A DNA stretch of 64,000 nt from Acidobacterium sp. S8 (GTDB lineage Bacteria > Acidobacteriota > Terriglobia > Terriglobales > Acidobacteriaceae), in the NCBI RefSeq assembly GCF_009765985.1, contig NZ_LMUM01000015.1, positions 1 to 64,000 on the forward strand. The letters are read 5' to 3'. The translations under genes were made by a program, and so were the position numbers. The notes under the pieces were generated by a model. The model saw only the letters and a program-made list of their open reading frames with translations, had not been told where the DNA came from and ran no database searches. Of the stretch, positions 46,601-54,613 are shown one piece after another (the first letter of the stretch is position 1; each line of letters opens with the position of its first letter).

Positions 46601-46869
46601 GTCTGCCGAACATAGTGATCTCTCCGTTCACACGACGTCATTATGTTTCGCATATTCCCATGGATCATACCGCCGTGATCAAATTCGTCGAAAACCGGTT
46701 TATCGGCTCTTCGGCGCACCTGACCGCTCGTGACGCCGCGCAACCCGCTTTGCTCGATTTCTTCGACTTCGACAATATTCCGTGGGCCACGCCGCCTGCA
46801 CCGCCTACACCAGTTACTGCAGAGTCGTTGGGTACCGATCCATGCACACCAACCAGCATGGGCCCGTAG
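43654..46869 (+). CDS. Lipoprotein phosphoesterase (PLC/acid phosphatase-like) with six Ig-like repeats
   Basis: 1071 aa from the TTG at 43654 (AGAAGGAG 8 nt upstream; an in-frame GTG lies at 43630). The signal ends in L-V-G-C, a lipobox. Residues about 45-545 are six tandem Ig-like units of about 84 residues (P-T-V-x-I-T-x-x-P, then Q-V-T-I-x-G-S-D-G-S-S-Y, then T-T-T-Y-T-A-T-A-T-G). The enzyme domain begins at about 550 with IDHVVFMLQENHTFDNYFG, the PF04185 (phospholipase C / acid phosphatase) signature. It continues with FFLSYDEGGGPYEHVPP and M-D-H-T-A-V-I-K-F-V-E, whose Asp/His ligate metal. It hydrolyses phosphate esters at the cell surface. The Ig stalk probably holds the catalytic domain away from the membrane. 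The cation antiporter gene follows 26 nt later. Confidence 0.88.
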   Translation: MTTLFFPRSISRFRTSVSLVAALLFGVVLVGCGTDHQEGVTPPSAPTVSITSSATTIAPGQSATLSVTATNASQVVVAGTDGSSYTLPANGGSQVVTPTATTTYTATASGNGMSATALTKITISASPAPTVAITASPASIAPGDSSVLTVTAANATQVTISGSDGSSYSLPATGGTQSVTPTATATYTATATGAGGSTTATATVTVTATPPPGTPTVTITPSPTAVTPGQSSTLTVTATNSTQVTIAGSDGSSYTLQPTGGTQLVTPMTTTTYTATATGAGGTVTAKATVTVTPNPPPTVIISANPTAITQGSSSLLTVTATNATQVTITGSDKSSYTLPGTGGAQPVSPAATTTYTATATGPGGTITATATVTVTPNPIPTVTMTASPASVTAGNSSTLTVSSANATTVTITGNDGSSYTLASANGAQAVTPAKTTTYTATATGPGGSANATATVTVTPDPIPTVNITANPTTIIAGNTSTLTITATNATQVTVAGSDGTSYSIPTSGGSQPVTPAKTTIYTATATGAGGSVTNSTTVTVTPAGTVQSIDHVVFMLQENHTFDNYFGMLNPYRKSNNYYKGDDGKEYDVDGIDDKLTTISNVNDEGTSYALFKLKSTCVDDMSSDWLASFGDVNRYNFLTDRPIVMDGFVHNAEGYATSCKNSTSCSGTFTDTAGQRSMGYYDEGYLNYYYYMASQFALSDRWFSPIASKSIDNRIATFTGGTTQGLVKDPGGDDHLTSQLAITTIFEKLDNAKVSWKIYYTVTQGFCLDQDDCTGGPSARYPATDFSNLSYSYQYLHENTPDQPCVAPTVPSSAVGDDTNSFCIDTDHIAPLSQYYSDVNNGTLPSFAFIEAGYGNNDEHPGSGQSVLMGQAQVANIVNTFMKSPSWKDSVFFLSYDEGGGPYEHVPPVPNHSNDNTSASLGTIPDISGITVSPDTYKPCIPTGAADDPSRTHCDLSAIDPGANSGDAAAQQGFAAQLGFRLPNIVISPFTRRHYVSHIPMDHTAVIKFVENRFIGSSAHLTARDAAQPALLDFFDFDNIPWATPPAPPTPVTAESLGTDPCTPTSMGP
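43789..45290 (+). repeat. Six tandem about 250-bp Ig-like repeats
   Basis: Repeat openings (P-T-V-x-I/M-T/S) fall at about 43789, 44038, 44299, 44548, 44797 and 45043, with spacing of 246-261 bp. Coding is Thr/Ala/Gly/Ser rich. Copies are similar in protein but have diverged in codon usage, unlike the HAMP array. Confidence 0.85.
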
Positions 46870-46895
46870 GAAAGTGAGTTTTGCGAGGAGCAAAC

Positions 46896-48188
46896 ATGTC
46901 TGACTCTGATCTGTCTTCGATCCTGTTCGCCCTCCTGCTTCTCGCAGGGTTGTCGCAGCTGCTCGGTTACTTTTTCGTAAAGCTGCGGCAGCCTAAAGTG
47001 ATTGGCGAGATTCTAGCCGGCGTCGTGCTTGGGCCAGCGTTACTCGGGCGCATTCCGTTCATTGCCCATACCCTGCAAAACGCAGACAAAGGTCATATCC
47101 TCACCTTTATCTATTGGCTTGGACTGCTGCTGTTGATGTTTCTTTCCGGAGCTGAAGTACGACAGCTCTTCAGTCGCGACGAGCGACGTGAGGTAGGCTG
47201 GCTCACGATTGTAGGCACAGGCTTGCCGTTTCTGCTCGCACTTGTCATGGGTCCGCGTTTAATTCGCCCCTCGCTGGCCGGTCCTCACGGAAATACCATC
47301 TCGCTCATCATCGTTCTTGCCGTCGGCGTCGCAGTCACATCGGTCCCGGTAGTTTCGAAGATATTTACAGACCTTAAAATTCTCCATACCCGCTTTGCTC
47401 GACTCGTTCTGGGTGTAGCAGTACTCGAAGACATCGTATTGTGGCTGGCACTTGCCGTGGCTACTGCCATGGCAGGTAAAACCGCTCTCAATCTGCGGCA
47501 GATGTCATTCCATCTGATCGCCACTGCCGTCTTTTTCGCACTTGGACTAACGCTCCTTCCGCGAGCCATCAAGCGCATCAACAAAGCGCCTGCGAACGTT
47601 CTCGCAAAGCACTCGCCCGTTGGCTATGCACTTGCTGTGCTTCTCGGATACTGTGTGATTGCCGGCGCATTGAACGTAAGCCTGGTATTCGCCGCATTCC
47701 TTGCCGGCTTCGCAGTAGTACATAAAAAGCGCCGACTCTTTGCTGATGCGCTCGATGCGATCGGCAAAGTGTCCTTCGCATTCTTTATCCCGGTCTACTT
47801 CGCGATCGTAGGGCTAAAGCTCGATCTCATCCGCGGATTCTCGTGGAAGATGGTCGCTGCCTTTATTCTCGGTAGCTGCATCATCAAGATTCTCTCGGTA
47901 TCTCTGGCCGGACGTCTCGCTGGCTTTCGAGGTCTGGATCTCATCAACCTGGCCATCACCACGAATGCGCGCGGCGGACCGGGCATCGTACTTGCAAGCG
48001 TGGCATTCGATGCAGGTATTATCAGCGCGAAGTTCTATACGACGCTGGTACTTGCCGCTGTTCTTACTTCGCAACTGGCTGGCGCATGGCTGGACTACAT
48101 CTTGCGTAAAGGCTTGCCCCTGCTCAGTTCCACGTCAGAATCCGAACAGCAAACTGCTTCTATCGAAGATCACGCACCCGTTGTGTGA
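46896..48188 (+). CDS. Kef/CPA2-type monovalent cation:proton antiporter
   Basis: 430 aa from the ATG at 46896, which has GCGAGGAG in front (the frame extends to 46881). About 12-13 TM segments. Family motifs: LGYFFVKLRQPKVIGEILAGVVLGP (TM2 and the P-x-V-I-G-E-I motif), V-L-E-D-I-V-L-W (the transport aspartate in TM6, about residue 175), and V-A-F-D-A-G in TM12. No RCK/TrkA domain is present, so it is the short form, closer to plain Na+/H+ or K+/H+ exchangers. It is cotranscribed with the phosphoesterase. Confidence 0.88.
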   Translation: MSDSDLSSILFALLLLAGLSQLLGYFFVKLRQPKVIGEILAGVVLGPALLGRIPFIAHTLQNADKGHILTFIYWLGLLLLMFLSGAEVRQLFSRDERREVGWLTIVGTGLPFLLALVMGPRLIRPSLAGPHGNTISLIIVLAVGVAVTSVPVVSKIFTDLKILHTRFARLVLGVAVLEDIVLWLALAVATAMAGKTALNLRQMSFHLIATAVFFALGLTLLPRAIKRINKAPANVLAKHSPVGYALAVLLGYCVIAGALNVSLVFAAFLAGFAVVHKKRRLFADALDAIGKVSFAFFIPVYFAIVGLKLDLIRGFSWKMVAAFILGSCIIKILSVSLAGRLAGFRGLDLINLAITTNARGGPGIVLASVAFDAGIISAKFYTTLVLAAVLTSQLAGAWLDYILRKGLPLLSSTSESEQQTASIEDHAPVV

Positions 48189-48191
48189 GGG

Positions 48192-49877
48192 TTAGATGAC
48201 TTCGTAAGGCCGCATCATGTCGTTGTCTTCGTGCTCCAGCATGTGGCAGTGGAAGACATATTTGCCTGTATAGCCTTCGAATCGGGCAAGGATGGTAAGC
48301 ACGTCGCGCGGATTGACGATCGCGGTGTCTTTCCATCCCGCTTCATTTGCCTCCGGAGGCCTGGGAATTCCAATAGGCTCGAGCACTCCGCGTGTGAATG
48401 CAGCGGTATTGAATCCCTGGCGATGTAAGACCTGAAATTGCACCAGGTGTAGATGCATGGGGTGAGCGTCATCGGTCGTATTGATAAACCGCCATTTCTC
48501 CACCGTCCCAAGCTTCACCGACTCCGTAACCGGGTCATCGTATCCCTTGTTGTTAATGCGTATACCTTTAGTTTGCCCCTGTTCATCGAGCCACTCGGAG
48601 AGAACAAAATCGCGCGTAATGACGGATGCCTTCTCGTCCAGTCTGCTGAAATCAAACTCGCTTGGCATGCTGAAAGACCTGCCATTCTCCGACTTCTTAC
48701 GGGTCACCCGGAATTGCATCAGCTCATACAGCGATGGATGCTCCTTGACGAGCATGCTCCATCCCGGAAATGGAGCCCCGGCATCGTTCGACAGCGTCAC
48801 TGTCTTGTCTTCCAGGCCAGAAAAATCGACGATCAGATCGGCACGTTCTGCCGGTCCCAATAGCAGCTTCGTCAGCGCCGCTGGCTTTGGTAGAAAACCA
48901 CCGTCCGTTCCAATCTGGTGAAAGGTGACAAGTGAAGGAATATCCGTGGGACGCTTTGCAAGGTTGAGCGATAGATTGAAAAAACGCGAATTCGCGCCAT
49001 TCAGCAAACGCAGGCGATACAGCCGTGGCTCAACTTCCAGATAGGGATAGATCGCCCCATTCACGACAGGTAATTCACCAAAGAACTCCGGCCCCCAAAC
49101 TCCTGGAGGAAGCGCCTGGCCAACTTCACCTGTCGGTGCATAAACGAGTTGTCCATGCTCATCGAGAGTACGGTCCTGCAATAGAAGAGGAATTTCGTAA
49201 TCACCCGAGGGCAGATTCATTCTGCGCTCCTGATCGTCGTGCAGCAGATAGAACCCCGAAAGCCCTGCGTACACATTCAAACGCGTTATTCCCACGGCGT
49301 GGTCGTGATACCACAATGTGGCTGCCTGCTGATTGTTCTCGTAAAAGTAACGTGCCGACGACCCGGGCGTAAACCACTTCTCCGGCAGTCCATCGAATTC
49401 CGACCGCGTCCGCGCGCCATGCAGATGAGGAACCGTGCGCACCTCGGGAGCTGGCGGCATAGCGCCGTGAATATGAGTATCCACTTTGAAAATATGAGTG
49501 GCTGGCAGCCGATTTTCCCACTCGACTTCAATAGCTCGACCCCGCGTCGCTTCAATAATCGGGCCAGGGTATTGACCCTCAAACCCCCAGCAATGCGTCG
49601 GCGGCAGTTGTGAATGCATCTGTGATGTGCATTCCATCATGCGGATGATGTATAGATCCTTGTCCTTGCGCGTCTCACGGGGAGCTACGCGCTTTAATAG
49701 CGGTAGTGGATCGATATAGCGCGAAACCGAGACATGAGCCTGATGCAGTGCCTCAGCGCCTATTCCTTCGCAGTGGAAAATATTTGTCCCAGCCAGAGCT
49801 GATGCAGACGTGGCGCACAGCCTGAGAAATTCGCGCCTGTTTTTCAGATACAATTCGCCCTCAGCATTCCCGCTCAC
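48192..49877 (-). CDS. Multicopper oxidase (CotA/bilirubin-oxidase-like)
   Basis: 561 aa from GTG 49877. A TTG at 49853 with GAGG just upstream would put the Tat-like signal N-R-R-E-F-L-R-L-C-A-T-S-A at the very N-terminus and may be the true start. Copper ligands: T-H-I-H-G (about residues 137-141), LWYHDHAVGITRLNVYAG (about 188-205), HPMHLHLVQFQVLHRQGF (about 473-490) and KYVFHCHMLEHEDNDMMRP (about 540-558), so all T1, T2 and T3 sites are present. The axial position is Met (H-x-x-x-x-M). It oxidises phenols or metal ions with O2 in the periplasm. The gene is convergent with the antiporter, with a gap of only 3 bp. Confidence 0.92.
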   Translation of the reverse strand: MSGNAEGELYLKNRREFLRLCATSASALAGTNIFHCEGIGAEALHQAHVSVSRYIDPLPLLKRVAPRETRKDKDLYIIRMMECTSQMHSQLPPTHCWGFEGQYPGPIIEATRGRAIEVEWENRLPATHIFKVDTHIHGAMPPAPEVRTVPHLHGARTRSEFDGLPEKWFTPGSSARYFYENNQQAATLWYHDHAVGITRLNVYAGLSGFYLLHDDQERRMNLPSGDYEIPLLLQDRTLDEHGQLVYAPTGEVGQALPPGVWGPEFFGELPVVNGAIYPYLEVEPRLYRLRLLNGANSRFFNLSLNLAKRPTDIPSLVTFHQIGTDGGFLPKPAALTKLLLGPAERADLIVDFSGLEDKTVTLSNDAGAPFPGWSMLVKEHPSLYELMQFRVTRKKSENGRSFSMPSEFDFSRLDEKASVITRDFVLSEWLDEQGQTKGIRINNKGYDDPVTESVKLGTVEKWRFINTTDDAHPMHLHLVQFQVLHRQGFNTAAFTRGVLEPIGIPRPPEANEAGWKDTAIVNPRDVLTILARFEGYTGKYVFHCHMLEHEDNDMMRPYEVI

Positions 49878-49954
49878 TTATAAGTGACCTGGTTCGGGTA
49901 GACCCGGACAGGCGCTATGAGTCAACTTCTATAGTTTCCCTCATGCGTGCTGGA

Positions 49955-50836
49955 TCAGTCGACTGAGATGTCGCTTGCTACGTAACGTTCGCCATCAAAG
50001 TTGGCAGTTACCTTCACGTGTGTCCCTTCGCGAAAATCGCGGCTGACGGGAAAACGGGCGGGGTCGAAAGTGATGGAGTAATTCTTCTGATCACCCGCAT
50101 CGGCGATGGCAAGCCGGCCTGCGTGAACGTCGAAGTAGGTGATACTTCCGGTGAACACAAATGACGAGCCGGGTGCTGCAAGCACTGAAATGCGCTTTGC
50201 AATGCCGCGACCATCGCTGCCCGATTGGAAATTAATCGAAACCAGAGTGCCTTTTATAAGAGATGCTGCACTGCCGCTTTCTGAGACGGCCGCCGCTTGC
50301 CCGACATTCGTAACCATCATTCCCGCAGGCACCTGCACTTTGATCGGCTGATGAGAGAGCGTATCGCGCACCGTCAATTCTTCCTTTTGCGGATCATAGC
50401 CAACTACTTGCGCCTGCATCTCGCCTTCAGGCGTCTGCGAAAGAATATGAATGCTCACCGCAAACACGGATGTTCCATCCAATGTCGTTTGGATAGAGGC
50501 ATGGTCTTCCGGGCTAAGGTCGCGCAGGGAAATCTTCTTTCCATCCCGGAATGCCTGGGTGCGCTCATCAAAGAAAATCTTCATCGAGTGGCCGCCGAAT
50601 ACTTTCAGCGTTAGCTGATCGCGAACAGGATCAACGGTGCGGATCGCTCCGCCAATCACGGTGCTCTTTCCTTTCGGCATCATGGGCAGAGACGGCAGAC
50701 TCGCAACGTTAGATGACGAGGTGGAAGGTATTGAGATGGGCTGCGCGACTGCCCCCTGCGCCGGCTTAACACCGGTAGAGGCCAGTTGAGCAATTACGAC
50801 ACTTTTCAAAATAGCTACTGCTAATACACAACCCAT
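49955..50836 (-). CDS. Secreted DUF5666-like protein
   Basis: 293 aa with an N-terminal hydrophobic segment (C-V-L-A-V-A-I-L-K-S-V-V-I-A) and a Ser/Pro linker. Three OB-like beta modules follow: G-G-A-I-R-T-V-D-P-V-R-D-Q-L-T-L-K-V, V-V-G-Y-D-P-Q-K-E-E-L-T-V-R-D, and FTGSITYFDVHAGRLAIADA. The repeated x-G-x-I-x-x-V-D-x-x-x-x-x-L-x-V pattern matches the DUF5666 family of extracytoplasmic proteins. No enzymatic motif. It lies 77 bp upstream of the multicopper oxidase on the same strand, possibly in one transcript. Confidence 0.65.
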   Translation of the reverse strand: MGCVLAVAILKSVVIAQLASTGVKPAQGAVAQPISIPSTSSSNVASLPSLPMMPKGKSTVIGGAIRTVDPVRDQLTLKVFGGHSMKIFFDERTQAFRDGKKISLRDLSPEDHASIQTTLDGTSVFAVSIHILSQTPEGEMQAQVVGYDPQKEELTVRDTLSHQPIKVQVPAGMMVTNVGQAAAVSESGSAASLIKGTLVSINFQSGSDGRGIAKRISVLAAPGSSFVFTGSITYFDVHAGRLAIADAGDQKNYSITFDPARFPVSRDFREGTHVKVTANFDGERYVASDISVD

Positions 50837-51047
50837 GCGACTTGAACCTTATTCTATAAATATTTTCGGCAGTTATTAGATGTGGAGGACATCCATATAG
50901 TCGCCTGACAATTGCTTAAAAGTCTTTTTTCTATAATTACAGTTCTCATGTTCCCGGATTCGGGCAACGAATTTTCTTTTCTTGGTATCGAATGTAAGGT
51001 GCGCCTCTCCTCCGGCCTAAGACATACAAGGTGAATAAATCACGAAA

Positions 51048-52187
51048 ATGAGTGTGGAATCCAAAAAATGGCTCGCGATAGCTGCGCTTACAACAATTTT
51101 TTGCAGCGGAAATATATGGGCGCGCGATATACAGCTCATGCTTCCCAGGCATAGTGAGCTTACTCCTGTACAACGTCTCAATCGAGAAGGCGTCAGCGCA
51201 GTGAGAAATCATCAGTACGACAAAGCTGAAGCGATCTTCTACAAAGCATATCTGTACGATCCTGCCGATCCTTTCACTCTGAACAATCTCGGGTACATCT
51301 CCGAGCTGCAGGGCGAACTGGAACGTGCTCAGAAATTTTATTCTCTGGCATCGCAACAGGGAAGCAACGCATTCATTGATACCAGTAGTGCAAAATCGCT
51401 CGAAGGTAAGCCCATGATGGAAGCTCTCAACGGCATACAGGACATGCCGATGAGGGTAAACCGCATGAACATCCAGGCGATTGATCTATTGCAGCAGGGA
51501 CGAAATTCTGAGGCTCAGCAGCTTCTCCAGAAAGCTCTTTCGCTCGACTCAAACAATCCTTTCACGCAGAACAATCTTGGCGTTGCCGAGGAAGGACTTG
51601 GAAACTTTGAGCAGGCATTGAAGTATTACGATCAGGCATCCGGATCGTCCTCTTCCGACGTGGTCGTCGTCACCCTGAATCGGTCATGGCGCGGAAAGCC
51701 AGCCAGTGAGATGGCAACAGAAAATGCGCGGAAACTGACGGCGCGCATGCAAAAACTGGATGTACCCGAGGCACGTGCAGCATTGCTCGCATTTCGTGGC
51801 GTGTCCGCGATAAACAGAAATGATTGGAGCACCGCTCGAAAGGATTTTCTTGAGGCTTACTCCCTCAATCCCTACAGTGCGTTCTCGCTCAATAATCTTG
51901 GTTATGTGTCCGAAAGAGATGGCGACATGGAAACCGCAGCCTTCTTTTATGACAGAGCCCGTAAAGCAGATAACGCCAATGCCCGTATCGGTTTGGCAAG
52001 TCAGAGCTCGGCACAGGGAAAACATCTCCTTGCTGTAGCCGCTGACAGCGGGGAACAGGTGGACGGCGAAATAGATCGCTACACACAAAGCCGCCGCCAG
52101 CTCACAGAGCCCGTACAGTTAAAACGCCGCGAGGACAGCACATCGCAGCCCAATGTTCCACCTTCATCCCCCGTTCCCCACCAATGA
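51048..52187 (+). CDS. Secreted TPR protein
   Basis: 379 aa with a signal peptide (WLAIAALTTIFCSGNIWARD). Three repeats of a long TPR unit contain the same sentence: N-x-x-G-V-x-A-x-x-x-x-x-Y-x-K-A, then DPADPFTLNNLGYISELQGELERAQKFY, then SNNPFTQNNLGVAEEGLGN, then NPYSAFSLNNLGYVSERDGD. The repeats at about residues 45-105, 150-205 and 250-305 are separated by an S-W-R-G-K-P-A-S-E-M or S-L-E-G-K-P-M-M-E-A spacer. The C-terminus is a charged, disordered tail. A periplasmic scaffold is likely. First of three closely spaced genes with a nucleotidyltransferase and TonB. Confidence 0.82.
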   Translation: MSVESKKWLAIAALTTIFCSGNIWARDIQLMLPRHSELTPVQRLNREGVSAVRNHQYDKAEAIFYKAYLYDPADPFTLNNLGYISELQGELERAQKFYSLASQQGSNAFIDTSSAKSLEGKPMMEALNGIQDMPMRVNRMNIQAIDLLQQGRNSEAQQLLQKALSLDSNNPFTQNNLGVAEEGLGNFEQALKYYDQASGSSSSDVVVVTLNRSWRGKPASEMATENARKLTARMQKLDVPEARAALLAFRGVSAINRNDWSTARKDFLEAYSLNPYSAFSLNNLGYVSERDGDMETAAFFYDRARKADNANARIGLASQSSAQGKHLLAVAADSGEQVDGEIDRYTQSRRQLTEPVQLKRREDSTSQPNVPPSSPVPHQ

Positions 52188-52196
52188 TGAAAAGGA

Positions 52197-53315
52197 TTGT
52201 TGCTAAATATGCCTAAGGCCGTCGCCGTTCCCCATCCATCGCAGGAGTCCATGCGTAAGCTGTCTCGTCTGTTGCTGTCACCCTATGACGGCCTGACATC
52301 CCCAACAGGCCTTTACTCAGAATTCGCCCAGATCAGCCGGGAAGAATTCGATGATCTCGTTGCCCTTGCAAACTCCAACCACGTAATTGTGCGCGGCATG
52401 GAAATCTTTCTGCAGATAATGAATGATGCGAAAGATAACCTCCGTTCGCAGTGGGCTGGCGAAGCACTTGCGACGGAGAAGGCTCGCATCCAGAAAGCAA
52501 TCCCGTTTCTCCACAAGATCTGTGAGACCTTCGACGACCACGGCTATGACGTAACTGTCATCAAGTCTCTTGATCACTGGCCCGACCTTGGAAGCGATCT
52601 CGACCTCTACACCAACACAACTCCGGAAAAAGTCTGCGCAATGATGAAATCTCGCTTCCACGCGACCATCGCATCGCGCAGCTGGGGTGATCGTCTGGCG
52701 CGCAAGTGGAACTTTGAAATTCCGGGTTTGCCGGAAGCAGTTGAAATCCACATGGGCCGCCTCGGCCAGACCGGCGAGCAAATCGCAATTGCCGCCAACA
52801 TTGCCCAATATTCCAGAACCGTGGAAGTTGACAATCTCTCTTTTCGCGTGACTTCCATCTCAGATCGTCTCATGATCTCCACGCTGCAGCGTATGTATCG
52901 CCACTTCTACTTCAGACTCTGTGACATCGTCGACAGCGCCAGCCTGGTAGAGAGCGGCGCCATCGATTACGAGAATCTGCGCCGTGCCGCAACAACGGCG
53001 GGCATATGGGAAGGCGTGGCTACCTACCTGTTAATCGTGTCCGATTACGTAAAGCAATACCGCGGTACAGGTCTCGATCTGCCGCAGATCGTCAAGGCCT
53101 CTGCGCGTTTCGGTGCGGACCCTGTCTATTACAAGCGTGATTTCATCCGGGTGCCGATCATGCCGCATTCTGTTGGTCTTTACAGCACGCAACTTACCGG
53201 TTTGCTGCGTAAGAGGGAATTGCAGAGCAGCGCCCGTCTTGGTTTACTGCCATGGCTTGCCACCGCGGCAGTTGTCGGACAAAAGATCACCGGAAGCGAC
53301 AAAGGTATCTGGTAA
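52197..53315 (+). CDS. Nucleotidyltransferase-fold protein (PF14907-like)
   Basis: 372 aa. AAAGGA precedes both a TTG pair (52197/52200) and the ATG at 52209 (spacing about 12), so the start is uncertain by four codons. The core motif VTVIKSLDHWPDLGSDLDLYTN (about residues 119-140) contains the G-S-D-L-D-L metal site of Pol-beta-type nucleotidyltransferases. Flanking helices (RMYRHFYFRLCDIVDSASLV) match the family named uncharacterised nucleotidyltransferase, which is often found in exopolysaccharide/exosortase loci. Whether it transfers nucleotides to a protein, sugar or RNA is unknown. It begins 9 nt after the TPR gene. Confidence 0.75.
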   Translation: MLLNMPKAVAVPHPSQESMRKLSRLLLSPYDGLTSPTGLYSEFAQISREEFDDLVALANSNHVIVRGMEIFLQIMNDAKDNLRSQWAGEALATEKARIQKAIPFLHKICETFDDHGYDVTVIKSLDHWPDLGSDLDLYTNTTPEKVCAMMKSRFHATIASRSWGDRLARKWNFEIPGLPEAVEIHMGRLGQTGEQIAIAANIAQYSRTVEVDNLSFRVTSISDRLMISTLQRMYRHFYFRLCDIVDSASLVESGAIDYENLRRAATTAGIWEGVATYLLIVSDYVKQYRGTGLDLPQIVKASARFGADPVYYKRDFIRVPIMPHSVGLYSTQLTGLLRKRELQSSARLGLLPWLATAAVVGQKITGSDKGIW

Positions 53316-53364
53316 CCGCAAGGCCTCATCCACAGCTAGTGCAAGTAGTGCATCAGTATTCATC

Positions 53365-53402
53365 AAGGAGGTGCCGGGCTTCGGTCTCGGCATTATAAAA
53401 AT
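53365..53402 (+). promoter_or_regulatory. Displaced Shine-Dalgarno with hairpin before the TonB gene
   Basis: A perfect AAGGAGG ends at 53371, 31 nt before the ATG at 53403, far beyond normal spacing. A 6-bp hairpin (GCCGGG, 7-nt loop, CTCGGC; 53373-53391, one G-T pair) lies between and, when folded, would reduce the effective distance to about 12 nt. No better start lies within range of the AAGGAGG. Confidence 0.4.
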
Positions 53403-54404
53403 ATGAGCAATCTCGGATTAACGAGTGCCGATTTGCAATTCAGCGGCTCAAATGCCGCAGCCATTGAGGCTCCCAGCATTCTGCTTGAAACTGATACTTC
53501 TGTCTGGTCATCGTTGCTTTCAAACCTCGGAGACGCATTTTCTTTCAAGAAGCAGCCGCCTCTTGAACTCACCTCGACACCAATTGCAGTCGCCGATCCA
53601 ATGGCGGTCAAGCGCAGTCCCGCGTCGAGCGCCGTCTCTTTTGTTCTTCATGCGGGAATTATCTCTCTGATCGCATGGCTGACATTGGTTGCGCACAACC
53701 ACGTCGTCGTGCAACCGCAGGTAAAGGTCACGCCTGTCGACATCTCGCCCTTCATTCCCATTACCATGCCCGCTGCTAAAGCGATGGGCGGCGGTGGTGG
53801 TGGTGGAGTTCATTCGGTAGTGCAGGCCAGCAAAGGCCATCTTCCCCCAATTGAAAAAGTGCAGACCGCACCTCCGCAGTTGCTCGTGGTCGATCACCCG
53901 AAGCTTGCTGCTCAACAGGCAGTGGCTATGCCGCAGGCAGTAAAGCTTCCTGACAGCAACATGCCAAACATCGGCGTTACCCAGTCGACGCAGGTTGCGC
54001 TCGCTTCACAAGGCTCCGGTAGTGGTTCTGGATTCGGCCAAGGCTTGGGCGGCGGCATCGGCTCTGGTCACGGCAGCGGCATCGGACCGGGCAGTGGCGG
54101 TGGCTACGGCGGCGGTGTTATGAGCGTTGGCGGTGGAGTCGCTGCTCCGCAGGTTCTTCATTCTGTCGATCCGGAATTTACCGATGAAGCTCGCCGCGCA
54201 AGGTACGAAGGAGCTGTCTCTATTCGGCTGATCGTTGACACCAACGGCAACCCGCAGAATATCGAAGTCGTTCGTCATCTCGGTATGGGCCTGGACGAGA
54301 AAGCCATCGAAGCCGTTCGGCAGTATAAGTTCAAGCCGGCAATTTACCAAGGACATCCGGTTGCCGTACGAATGGTAGTCGATGTAGCCTTCCACCTGTA
54401 CTGA
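53403..54404 (+). CDS. Energy transducer TonB family protein
   Basis: 333 aa. One TM helix at about residues 78-98 (VSFVLHAGIISLIAWLTLVA) follows an unusually long cytoplasmic N-terminus of about 75 residues. The periplasmic linker is not the usual Pro-Glu/Pro-Lys but Gly-rich (runs of G and G-S-G at about 127-136 and 200-245). The C-terminal TonB domain reads VLHSVDPEFTDEARRARYEGAVSIRLIVDTNGNPQNIEVVRHLGMGLDEKAIEAVRQYKF (about 248-310), including Y-E-G-x-V and the V-D-x-x-G-x-P motif. It couples proton-motive force to outer-membrane transport. No ExbB/ExbD is adjacent. Confidence 0.9.
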   Translation: MSNLGLTSADLQFSGSNAAAIEAPSILLETDTSVWSSLLSNLGDAFSFKKQPPLELTSTPIAVADPMAVKRSPASSAVSFVLHAGIISLIAWLTLVAHNHVVVQPQVKVTPVDISPFIPITMPAAKAMGGGGGGGVHSVVQASKGHLPPIEKVQTAPPQLLVVDHPKLAAQQAVAMPQAVKLPDSNMPNIGVTQSTQVALASQGSGSGSGFGQGLGGGIGSGHGSGIGPGSGGGYGGGVMSVGGGVAAPQVLHSVDPEFTDEARRARYEGAVSIRLIVDTNGNPQNIEVVRHLGMGLDEKAIEAVRQYKFKPAIYQGHPVAVRMVVDVAFHLY

Positions 54405-54423
54405 GTTCGACTCCTTCTTAAAG

Positions 54424-54468
54424 ACCGCTCCGCAGGAAAGCAAAGATGTTGCTCTCCTGCAGAGCGGT
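54424..54468 (+). terminator. Terminator after the TonB gene
   Basis: A long stem (14-nt arms with one mismatch, plus an inner AGCAA/TTGCT pair, loop AGATG) is followed by TTCTCTTCT, 20 bp after the stop codon. Confidence 0.75.
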
Positions 54469-54581
54469 TCTCTTCTGCGGGATGCCTTTCATAATCGAAG
54501 TTCTGCGTCGCCTAACTACAAACAACCGGATAAAAGCTCTTTCACGATCTGATTACATTCCATCTCACTAGGAAGAAGAGC

Positions 54582-54613
54582 CGTCATTCTGAGCCGCAGG
54601 CGAAGAATCTCCG
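54582..54613. repeat. Candidate interspersed intergenic repeat
   Basis: The stretch beginning GTCATTCTGAGCC and continuing into GAAGAATCTCC resembles a repeat motif I remember from intergenic regions of many Acidobacteria. Only one copy is in this window, so it cannot be confirmed here. A degenerate inverted arrangement (ACCTTCG ... CGAAGGT) follows at about 54622-54655. Confidence 0.35.

Noticed and set aside
49878-49954. Terminator or operator from small palindromes (TCACTTATAAGTGA; TCGGGT-AGA-CCCGGA)
   Set aside because: Stems of 6-7 bp without a T-tract. Too weak to call, though the first could be an operator for the multicopper oxidase.
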